DNA from: Aquabacterium sp.
GTDB lineage: Bacteria > Pseudomonadota > Gammaproteobacteria > Burkholderiales > Burkholderiaceae_C
Direction: 5' to 3'
Assembly: GCA_017989885.1 (NCBI GenBank)
Contig: JAGNPA010000110.1
Span: forward strand, 1-6,519
DNA length: 6,519 bases
This document shows, one piece after another, positions 1 through 5,315 of this stretch (the stretch's first letter is position 1; each line of letters starts with the position of its first letter). A program made the translations under genes and the position numbers. The notes under the pieces are model-generated. The model worked only from the letters and a program-made list of their open reading frames with translations, searched no databases and had not been told where the DNA came from.

Positions 1-890
1 GCCTGCTCGCCGCAAGGGTTGGTCGCTTCGATGGTTTCGCAGTAAGCGAGGTTGTTTTCCTCGTTGATGCGGTCCAGGAACAGCACGCCCGGTTCGGCGA
101 AGTCGTAGGTCGACTTCATGATGGTTTCCCACAGGTGGCTGGCCTTGACCACCTTGTAGACCCACAGGCCGTCTTCACGCTGATACGTGTTGGGCACTTC
201 GGGGTGGGGCTGGGCGCTGTGCACCAGTTCCCAGTCGGCGTCGGCCGCCAGCGCTTCCATGAAGCCCGCGACGATGCCCACTGACACGTTGAAGTTGTTC
301 AAGGTGCCAGGCGTGCGCTTGGCGACGATGAAGTCCTCGATGTCGGGGTGCGAGACGTTGAGCACGCCCATCTGCGCGCCACGGCGGGCGCCGGCCGACT
401 CGACCGTCTGGCAGACCTGGTCGAACACCTTCATGAAGCTGACCGGGCCCGAGGCGCGCGAGTTGGTCTTTTTGACCCAACCGCCCTTGGGTCGGATGGC
501 GCTGAAGTTGTAACCCACGCCCCCGCCACGGCGCATGGTTTCGGCGGCCTGCGAGGCGGCGTCCATGATGCCGATGTGGCCGTCGGCGCCGATCATGGCG
601 TCGCCCACGGGCTGCACGAAGCAGTTGATCAGGGTGGCGGCGGTGTCGGCCAGGCCGGCAGCGGCGTTGATGCGCCCGCCCATCACCACACCCAGGTCAC
701 GTTGCGCTTCGTAGAAGGCGGTGGCCCACTTTTGCTGGTCTTGCGGGGTCTTTTCGATGGTGGCCAGGCCCTGGGCCACGCGACGGCGCACGTCGTCGAT
801 CGAGGTTTCACCGGGCTCGGCGTACTTCTCCAGCAGGACGTCAACGGAGGCCTCTTGGGGCGGGAGCACGAGATCGGTGGTGTGGGTCAT
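1..890 (-). CDS. nrdJ: Vitamin B12-dependent (class II) ribonucleoside-diphosphate reductase NrdJ, N-terminal part
   Basis: Class II ribonucleotide reductases make deoxyribonucleotides from ribonucleotides in the cytoplasm, using adenosylcobalamin to generate the thiyl radical, and work with or without oxygen. The reading frame starts at ATG 890 and runs off the left edge after 296 codons. Visible landmarks: LINCFVQP with Cys90 (first redox cysteine of the RNR barrel), a glycine-rich [11 protein letters not shown] at 121-130, [21 protein letters not shown] at about 167-187, and NPCGEQ at 291-296. By analogy with class I NrdA, the last motif holds the active-site Asn, thiyl-radical Cys293 and Glu. 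The C-terminal half is missing because the window ends. No good Shine-Dalgarno precedes ATG 890; an in-frame TTG at 899-897 is a possible alternative start. It is transcribed away from the MpaB-family gene. A cobalamin riboswitch, known upstream of some nrdJ genes, is not recognisable. The enzyme class is well supported. Confidence 0.93.
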   Translation of the reverse strand, partial: MTHTTDLVLPPQEASVDVLLEKYAEPGETSIDDVRRRVAQGLATIEKTPQDQQKWATAFYEAQRDLGVVMGGRINAAAGLADTAATLINCFVQPVGDAMIGADGHIGIMDAASQAAETMRRGGGVGYNFSAIRPKGGWVKKTNSRASGPVSFMKVFDQVCQTVESAGARRGAQMGVLNVSHPDIEDFIVAKRTPGTLNNFNVSVGIVAGFMEALAADADWELVHSAQPHPEVPNTYQREDGLWVYKVVKASHLWETIMKSTYDFAEPGVLFLDRINEENNLAYCETIEATNPCGEQ

Positions 891-1129
891 GGCAGACAAA
901 TGAGAGGGGTTGAACGAGCCACGGTGTGCGGGCGCGGGCGGGGCGCGGCGGCACAGGGCGGGCTCGACTGTAGTACGTTGGAAAGTTGGGATTTTGAGCC
1001 GCCGCAAGATTCTTGGGACGGCTCAGCCTCAGCCAGGTCGACAGTATGCCTGCCCGCTGCGGGGGGTGCAGATTGGCACAATTTGACCCCCTCGCGCGCC
1101 CTGTGAAGCCGGTGTGTGGCCACAGGCGG

Positions 1130-1158
1130 CTGTGCGCTGCGACACTGCCAGCACACAG
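1130..1158 (+). promoter_or_regulatory. Imperfect stem-loop in the leader of the MpaB-family gene
   Basis: CTGTGCGCTG at 1130-1139 and CAGCACACAG at 1149-1158 are inverted repeats matching at 9 of 10 positions around a 9-base loop. The right arm ends on the first two bases of the AGGGAG Shine-Dalgarno (1157-1162). In mRNA the hairpin could partly hide the ribosome binding site. Whether it regulates anything is inference. Confidence 0.3.
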
Positions 1159-1162
1159 GGAG
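1157..1162 (+). promoter_or_regulatory. Ribosome binding site fixing the MpaB-family start
   Basis: AGGGAG lies 9 bases before ATG 1172. The same frame is open back to an ATG at 1013, but the extra 53 residues are Cys/Arg/Pro-rich and read like intergenic sequence. The site therefore favours 1172. Confidence 0.7.
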
Positions 1163-1171
1163 CCGCACACG

Positions 1172-2140
1172 ATGTCTGAACCGTTTCGCAAGCGCTGGGG
1201 CCTGTTCCCCAACCCCGAGGTGGCGCGCACCAGCGCCGCGCTGGACGCACGCCAGGATTGCCAGCGCATCGTGCGCCTGATGGGCCAGTACGACATGGCC
1301 TGGGACATGCAGCGTGCGCTGGAGCTGGCGCTGTTCTATACCTATGGCAGCGACAGCGTCTCGACCCTGCTCAACCGCACGGGCGAGTTCCGCGAGCATG
1401 GCCAAAAGCGCTACGACGACACCCGGTTGCTGATCGGGCACTTTCTGGAAGCGGGCTGGGACAGCGAGGCGGGCGCCCAGGCGCTGGATCGCATCAACCG
1501 CACGCACGCGCACTACCGCATCCCCAACGACGACTACCTGTTCGTGCTGTGGACCTTCATCGAGTTTCCGCTGCGCTGGAGCCAGGTGTACGCGCGCCGC
1601 CCCATGACCGCGCACGAGCGCGAGGCCGGCTTCAACTTCTGGGTGGAGATTGGGCGGCGCATGGGCCTGAGCGACATCCCGCCGACCAAGGCCGCGTTCG
1701 ATGCCTTCATCGAGGGCTACAAGCAGCGCCATTTCAAACCGTGTGCAGCCAGTGCCCAGGTGGCGCAGGACACCCTGCGCGTGGGGCAGGGCTGGTTGCC
1801 CTGGCCGCTCAAGGGCCTGGTGGCGCCGGTGGTCTACAGCCTGTTTGACGACGATGCGCTGTTCCTGGCTGCTGTGGGCGCCCGCAAACCGCCGCGCTGG
1901 TTCGCGGCGCTGGTGCGCGGGGGCTTGCGCGCGCATGGCTGGCTGCGCCGTGGCACCCGCCTGGGCGCCTACCCGCTGCGCCTGGCCGATACGCCCAACC
2001 GCACCTACCCCGGCAACCGCTACAGCATCGAGCAGCTCAAGCCGGTGCACCTGCAGCGGGTGGAGGGTGAGGCGCCCAGCGGCACCCCCGGCGACGCCGA
2101 GGCTGCGGTGGCGCCAGCTGGCCGCTGCCCGTTCGCTTAA
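1172..2140 (+). CDS. MpaB/Lcp-type oxygenase family protein (DUF2236)
   Basis: This 322-residue, mostly helical protein has the signature of the DUF2236 family, which includes the rubber oxygenase Lcp and the mycophenolate-pathway enzyme MpaB. Characterised members are haem-dependent oxygenases, but most bacterial ones have no known substrate. The core runs from about 45 to 250. HGQKRYDDTRLL at 76-87 is followed by NRTHAHYRIPNDDY at 109-122. Arg80, Thr84 and His114 have the same spacing as Lcp Arg164, Thr168 and the haem ligand His198, as I recall that structure; the Lcp Lys167 ligand position is Asp83 here. No signal peptide is visible, so a cytoplasmic protein is likely, unlike secreted Lcp. 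The C-terminal 25 residues are Ala/Pro/Gly-rich and probably disordered. The gene stands alone: divergent from nrdJ, and tail to tail with the next gene, sharing TTAA. Family assignment is good; substrate unknown. Confidence 0.8.
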   Translation: MSEPFRKRWGLFPNPEVARTSAALDARQDCQRIVRLMGQYDMAWDMQRALELALFYTYGSDSVSTLLNRTGEFREHGQKRYDDTRLLIGHFLEAGWDSEAGAQALDRINRTHAHYRIPNDDYLFVLWTFIEFPLRWSQVYARRPMTAHEREAGFNFWVEIGRRMGLSDIPPTKAAFDAFIEGYKQRHFKPCAASAQVAQDTLRVGQGWLPWPLKGLVAPVVYSLFDDDALFLAAVGARKPPRWFAALVRGGLRAHGWLRRGTRLGAYPLRLADTPNRTYPGNRYSIEQLKPVHLQRVEGEAPSGTPGDAEAAVAPAGRCPFA

Positions 2141-2562
2141 CGCGCCCCACCGATGGCCCGGTTCACGGCATCGTTGATCGTGGCCTGCAGGTTCATGGTC
2201 CGCAGCAAGGCGGCGCCATTGGTGTGGGCCTGGATCACGGTCTCCGTGCGGATGGTCTGGTTGTTGAGCGTGTTCTGGATGTAAGTGGCCAGCGGCAGTG
2301 ACAGGGCGCCCGTGTCCACGGTGTTGCCCGGTCCGTTTTGCACCACCTGCTGTTGTTGCGCCGTCAGTTGCCGTGCCAGCTCGGCAAACTGCACCTGGGC
2401 CAGTTTGTCCAGGCCGCTGGTCTGGAAGGAGGTGGTGGTGACCAACTGGTTGTTGATGTAGACCGCCCGGCTGATGCCGAAAGAGACGAACAGCCCGGAG
2501 CCCAGATCGAAGCCGCCGCGCAGTGTGAGTGTGGATGTGCGCGAGCTGGGGGTCTCGCGCAT
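2137..2562 (-). CDS. Protein of unknown function, possibly missing its native 5' end
   Basis: I do not recognise a named family. From ATG 2562 the product is 141 residues. It opens with a Ser/Thr/Arg-rich stretch (1-15), then TLRGGFDLGSGLFVSFGISR at 13-32, which looks like beta strands. A Gln-rich helical segment with QQQQ lies at 69-72, and an Asn/Thr-rich part contains YIQNTLNNQTIRTETVI (94-110) and ends AIGGAR. The regular hydrophobic pattern and lack of low-complexity codon noise argue for a real protein. No signal peptide or membrane helix is visible, and no Shine-Dalgarno precedes ATG 2562. The frame stays open to a TTG at 2634, but residues added that way are antisense to a regulator remnant. 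The first 10 or so residues from ATG 2562 also overlap that remnant. The original start may therefore have been lost and replaced by fused sequence. The gene could be a degraded fragment or still expressed. Confidence 0.5.
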   Translation of the reverse strand: MRETPSSRTSTLTLRGGFDLGSGLFVSFGISRAVYINNQLVTTTSFQTSGLDKLAQVQFAELARQLTAQQQQVVQNGPGNTVDTGALSLPLATYIQNTLNNQTIRTETVIQAHTNGAALLRTMNLQATINDAVNRAIGGAR

Positions 2563-2614
2563 GACGCTGTACCGACTGATGGACAAGCACGGTCTGCAGG
2601 CGCGGGCTGACTGA
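2537..2614 (+). pseudogene. Remnant of the C-terminal Fis-type HTH of a sigma-54-dependent (NtrC-family) regulator
   Basis: In the frame ending at TGA 2612-2614, the plus strand reads 25 codons whose core is ELGVSRMTLYRLMDKHGL. This matches the recognition-helix end of Fis-type HTH domains that close many NtrC-family activators (pattern LGVSR-x-TLYRLM-x-KHGL). Upstream of about 2537 the frame loses all resemblance to such a protein and meets a stop at 2459-2461. No AAA+ domain exists in the other plus frames. Only the tail survives, apparently left by a deletion or rearrangement. It lies 28 bases before the triple-domain PTPS gene, so the intact regulator may once have been its upstream neighbour; that is inference. 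A chance match is possible but unlikely over this length. Confidence 0.6.
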
Positions 2615-2642
2615 GGGGCGGGTTGGTGATCCAATACAGGCC

Positions 2643-3737
2643 ATGAGCCTCACCACCCTGCACACCGCATCCTGCGGATTCGAGTCGGCCCGCCAGGTGG
2701 GCGTGCTGCCGGACGACCACCCCAGCCACCGCCTGCATGGCCACAGTTTCGTGGCCCGCATCCGCGCGGCCTTGCCGGACGACTGGGCGCCGTTTCCGGG
2801 GGCGCAGGTGAGCGCGCTGAGTCAGCGTCTGCAGGCCTGCACCGCGCCGCTGGACTACCGCCTGCTCAACGAGGTGCTGCCGCTGCCCACCGATGAGAAC
2901 CTGGCGCGCTGGTTGCGCGACCGGCTGGACGTGCCCGGGCTGGAGCAGGTGGGCATCCAGAGCACGGCCGATCAGGGCGTGGACCTGGACCGCCACGACC
3001 AGGCCCATGTCTGGCGGCGTTACCGGTTTCAGTCGGCGCACAAGCTGCCCAATGTCCCCTTGGGGCACAAATGCGGGCGCCTGCATGGTCACGGCTTCGA
3101 GGTCATCCTGCACGCCAACCAGGATGCGGGCGGGCGCGACATCAGCATCGACTACGACCACCTCGACGAGGTCTGGGCGCCTTTTCACTACCAGCTGCAC
3201 CAGCGCTACCTCAACGCCATCGAGGGCCTGGAGAACCCGACCAGCGAGGTGATCGCGGGCTGGTTGTGGGGCCGCCTCAAGGGCGTGCTGCCCGAGTTGT
3301 CGTGGGTGACGGTGTACGAAACCGGCTCGTGCGGCGCCAACTTCAATGGCACGGACTACCGCATCTGGAAGGAGATGACGCTGGACAGCGCCCTGTTCCT
3401 GCGTCATGCGCCGAGTGACGACCCGCTCAGCCACATCCACGGCCACACCTACACGCTGCGCCTGCACCTGTCGGCGCCGCTGGACACGGTGATGGGCTGG
3501 ACGGTGGACTTCGGGGATGTGAAAGACCGCTTCAACCCCATCTTCAAGGCGCTGGACCACCACCCGCTGCACGAACTGCCGGGGCTGGACGATTGCGACA
3601 CGGCGTCGCTGTCGCATTGGATCTTGACCGAGGCGCGCAAGGTGCTGCCCCAGGTGGACCGGGTGGACCTGTACGAGACCCGGGGCAGTGGCGCGATTGC
3701 GCTGCTCGGCCACGAAGGGCCGGCGCTGCCGATCTGA
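2643..3737 (+). CDS. Triple-domain 6-pyruvoyl/6-carboxy-tetrahydropterin synthase (QueD-like) fusion
   Basis: PTPS/QueD enzymes convert 7,8-dihydroneopterin triphosphate; QueD yields 6-carboxytetrahydropterin for queuosine-type deazapurines. A single-domain QueD is about 120 residues; this protein has 364, forming three tandem copies. Domain 1 (about 1-115): LHGH at 31-34, LDYR at 70-73, PTDE at 82-85, but Arg17 replaces the first zinc His, Ser28 the Cys, and Ser107 the pterin-anchoring Glu. Domain 2 (about 125-245): SAHKLP with His133, Cys144-x3-HGH (148-150) in QueD spacing, GLENPTSE at 195-202 and YET with Glu226, but the LDHH motif reads LHQR (185-188). Domain 3 (about 248-364): His255, HIHGH (264-268) with Leu262 at the Cys position, intact LDHH at 304-307, and YET with Glu345. 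Catalytic Cys and Asp-His thus survive in different domains. ATG 2643 has only a weak AGG nearby. No other que gene is in view, so the pathway is uncertain. Confidence 0.85.
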   Translation: MSLTTLHTASCGFESARQVGVLPDDHPSHRLHGHSFVARIRAALPDDWAPFPGAQVSALSQRLQACTAPLDYRLLNEVLPLPTDENLARWLRDRLDVPGLEQVGIQSTADQGVDLDRHDQAHVWRRYRFQSAHKLPNVPLGHKCGRLHGHGFEVILHANQDAGGRDISIDYDHLDEVWAPFHYQLHQRYLNAIEGLENPTSEVIAGWLWGRLKGVLPELSWVTVYETGSCGANFNGTDYRIWKEMTLDSALFLRHAPSDDPLSHIHGHTYTLRLHLSAPLDTVMGWTVDFGDVKDRFNPIFKALDHHPLHELPGLDDCDTASLSHWILTEARKVLPQVDRVDLYETRGSGAIALLGHEGPALPI

Positions 3738-3745
3738 ACCAGCGT

Positions 3746-3762
3746 GCGGCAAGGGCTGCCGC
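3746..3762 (+). terminator. Short hairpin after the triple PTPS gene
   Basis: GCGGCA (3746-3751) and TGCCGC (3757-3762) form a perfect 6-bp GC-rich stem with a 5-base loop, 8 bases after the stop codon. It lies between convergent genes, where a terminator is expected. No T tract follows on either strand, so it is at best a weak terminator or an mRNA-end stabiliser. Confidence 0.25.
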
Positions 3763-3787
3763 CGCGTCGTCGCAGGCCGGGGCGGTG

Positions 3788-4003
3788 TCAGCGAGGCCGA
3801 ACGGGGGCGCGCCGCCGCGCCTTGCGGCCCCAGATGCTGCCTTGCACCAGCAGGAGCGAGGCGGCCAGGGCCAGCATGCCATGCACAGGGCGGGCGCTGA
3901 GCAGGCTCCACAGGCCCAGCAGTGCCGCCAGCACACAGACGCCGGTGGTGATCAACCGCATGCGTTCCCGCAGCGATCCAGGGTGAGGTCGGGTGCCGTT
4001 CAT
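3788..4003 (-). CDS. Small two-helix membrane protein of unknown function
   Basis: The product is 71 residues. A short hydrophilic N-terminus with RERMR at 12-16 is followed by a hydrophobic helix at about 17-36 and a second at about 41-57. The C-terminus is a strongly basic tail (RKARRR at 60-65). By the positive-inside rule both ends are probably cytoplasmic, with a hairpin in the inner membrane. I recognise no family. ATG 4003 was chosen because GGAGG lies 4 bases upstream (4012-4008); the frame extends further upstream, but that sequence is Pro/Ser-rich and non-hydrophobic. It follows the AttH-like gene on the same strand after a 145-base gap containing no clear terminator, so it may share that transcript or have its own promoter. 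A small inverted repeat, CCCTT-TGT-AAGGG, lies in the gap at 4048-4060. Confidence 0.6.
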   Translation of the reverse strand: MNGTRPHPGSLRERMRLITTGVCVLAALLGLWSLLSARPVHGMLALAASLLLVQGSIWGRKARRRAPVRPR

Positions 4004-4007
4004 CGTG

Positions 4008-4012
4008 CCTCC
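4008..4012 (-). promoter_or_regulatory. Ribosome binding site of the small membrane protein
   Basis: On the minus strand GGAGG occupies 4012-4008, 4 bases before ATG 4003. It is the best Shine-Dalgarno match in the window and decides the start of the 71-residue protein. Confidence 0.65.
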
Positions 4013-4148
4013 AGATCCGTCGTGGGCCGCAAAAGCGCGTCCCGAGTCCCTTTGTAAGGGCGATGCCGCAGGGGCGCAAGTCGGTATTGGCCCGGGGGCG
4101 GCCGGTCTGCGTGACGATGGGGGGCGAGTGGACGTCAGGGGGCTGGCA

Positions 4149-5315
4149 TCAGAGCACCAGGGCGCTGGCATAGCCGGTCATTTCCAGATAGCCGCCGCCC
4201 ACCACCGCGCCTTGGGCGTCGCGCAGCTCGCTCAGGCCCTCCCAGTAGATGCTGCCGGTGCTGCCGCGGCTGTCGAGCTCTTGCGCGTCGAGGCGGGCGC
4301 GCACCTGAAAGCGCCCGGCGGGCGTGTCCACCGTCCATTCGACCGGGTAACGGGCGCCGCTGGCGGGACTCAGCCAGGTGCGACCAGGCGTGAAGCGCAC
4401 CTCGGGGAAGGTGAAGATGCGGGCGGGTTGGCCCGGTGTGCGCAGGCTGCCGCCGCTCCACAGCGTGCTGCCATCCTGGCGGCGCAGGCGGAAGGCAGTG
4501 AGTGCGCGGCCGTCCTGCAGGTTCATGCCGATCCAGTCCCAGCCGACGGCCTCGGGGTGCATGATCGACTCGCTCCACTCGTGGTCCAGCCAGGCGCTGC
4601 CTTGCACGTTCAGCGTCTGGCCGTGCAGGCGCAGGCTGCCGTCCACCGCCAGATGCGGGTGCGAGTAGTAGTGGCTGGCCTGCTGCGGATCGGGGCCTTT
4701 GCGCGAAAAGCCCGCCTGCCCTTGCAGCAGCACGGGCTGGGTCTGCGTGAAGTTCAGGTCGAGCTGGAAGGCGCGTGCCGGGATGCGGCTGCGGTAGGTG
4801 CTGCGCTGGACGTCACCCGTGCGGTGCAGCTGCCAGTCGCGCAGCGTGAGGTGGGTGTCGCCCTCGGCAGCGTCCGCCAGGCCCCAGCCCGCGCGGGCGA
4901 TGCGCTGGTCGTGCAGCAACTCGCCGCGCTGCAGGTCGGTGACGGCAGCGTGCGCAAAGATCAGCTGGCGCGTGGCGAAGCGGCTGGCGCTGTGCGCGGC
5001 CACGTCCACCCGCGAGCGAAAAAAGGTGATCTGAAAGCCGTAGGTCTGCGCGGGGGAGGAGGCCGAAGCGCGGCCTTGCAGCGAGCCGGTGAGGTACCAC
5101 CACTCGGTGCGCGTGTCCGGGTGGGCACCGTGGTCGTGCGGAAAGCGCAGGGGGTTGCCCAGGCGCACGAGGGCGCTGCGATCGCCAGGGGGAGCGGGTG
5201 GCAAGGGCTGACTCTGGCTCATGGTTTGAGCCAGTCCCAGGGCGGGCGTCACACCGAGCACAGGCAGGCTCGCGGCCTGTTGCAGCCAGCGTCGGCGGGA
5301 TGAGGGCAGTGACAT
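4149..5315 (-). CDS. AttH/CrtC-type lipocalin-like periplasmic protein with Tat signal
   Basis: The 388-residue product belongs to the lipocalin-like family that includes CrtC hydratases and AttH. AttH members usually accompany an FtsX-type ABC transporter and have no demonstrated reaction. Residues 1-30 form a Tat-type signal: SRRRWLQ at 6-12 fits S-R-R-x-F-L-K, followed by a moderately hydrophobic stretch and ALGLA (25-29), a likely cleavage site. The mature part has the family hallmarks: TEWWYLTG at 70-77, YGFQITFFR at 92-100, YYSHPHL at 216-222, WLDHEW at 242-247, GWDWIGMNL at 258-266 and GYLEMTGY at 375-382. These cover the N-terminal CrtC domain and the second lipocalin domain, so the protein looks complete. 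ATG 5315-5313 overlaps the upstream permease stop (TGATG) with an AGGAAG site 7 bases before it, which implies translational coupling. Its role is probably lipid or hydrophobic-molecule handling with that transporter. CrtC enzyme activity is unlikely here, since no carotenoid genes are in view. Confidence 0.85.
   Translation of the reverse strand: MSLPSSRRRWLQQAASLPVLGVTPALGLAQTMSQSQPLPPAPPGDRSALVRLGNPLRFPHDHGAHPDTRTEWWYLTGSLQGRASASSPAQTYGFQITFFRSRVDVAAHSASRFATRQLIFAHAAVTDLQRGELLHDQRIARAGWGLADAAEGDTHLTLRDWQLHRTGDVQRSTYRSRIPARAFQLDLNFTQTQPVLLQGQAGFSRKGPDPQQASHYYSHPHLAVDGSLRLHGQTLNVQGSAWLDHEWSESIMHPEAVGWDWIGMNLQDGRALTAFRLRRQDGSTLWSGGSLRTPGQPARIFTFPEVRFTPGRTWLSPASGARYPVEWTVDTPAGRFQVRARLDAQELDSRGSTGSIYWEGLSELRDAQGAVVGGGYLEMTGYASALVL

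Larger units (their letters stand above)
891..1171. promoter_or_regulatory. Divergent intergenic region between nrdJ and the MpaB-family gene
   Basis: These 281 bases separate two divergent genes and must hold both promoters. No credible gene lies here. A less GC-rich patch at about 976-996 is the likeliest place for the nrdJ promoter, but no hexamer pair with good spacing is visible. Towards the plus-strand gene there is a perfect 10-base palindrome, TGTGGCCACA at 1115-1124, that could be an operator or chance. A TTGACC at 1083-1088 could be a -35 box, but no acceptable -10 follows at 16-18 bases. Confidence 0.45.

Noticed and set aside
1073..1088. TTGGCAC followed by TTTGA, resembling a sigma-54 promoter before the MpaB-family gene
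   Set aside because: The -24 half is perfect, but the -12 half is about two bases too close and lacks the GC; sigma-54 promoters do not tolerate this spacing.
348..1106. A 252-codon plus-strand frame opposite nrdJ
   Set aside because: It is antisense to unmistakable ribonucleotide reductase sequence and runs on into the intergenic region.
887..2761. A 624-codon minus-strand open frame antisense to the MpaB-family gene
   Set aside because: The translation is rich in Ala, Arg, His, Gln and Pro with no domain-like pattern. It is the mirror of a GC-rich gene with strong third-position bias.
4048..4060. CCCTT-TGT-AAGGG inverted repeat as a terminator or operator
   Set aside because: The stem is only 5 bp, with a 3-base loop and no T tract; it could easily be chance.
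2364..4079. A 571-codon minus-strand open frame antisense to the triple PTPS gene
   Set aside because: The plus strand clearly encodes the conserved PTPS motifs. The antisense product has shadow composition and no recognisable fold.
3993..5303. A 436-codon plus-strand open frame opposite the lipocalin gene
   Set aside because: Antisense shadow rich in Ala, Gly, Val and Gln; the minus strand holds the EWWY and other AttH-family motifs and a signal peptide.
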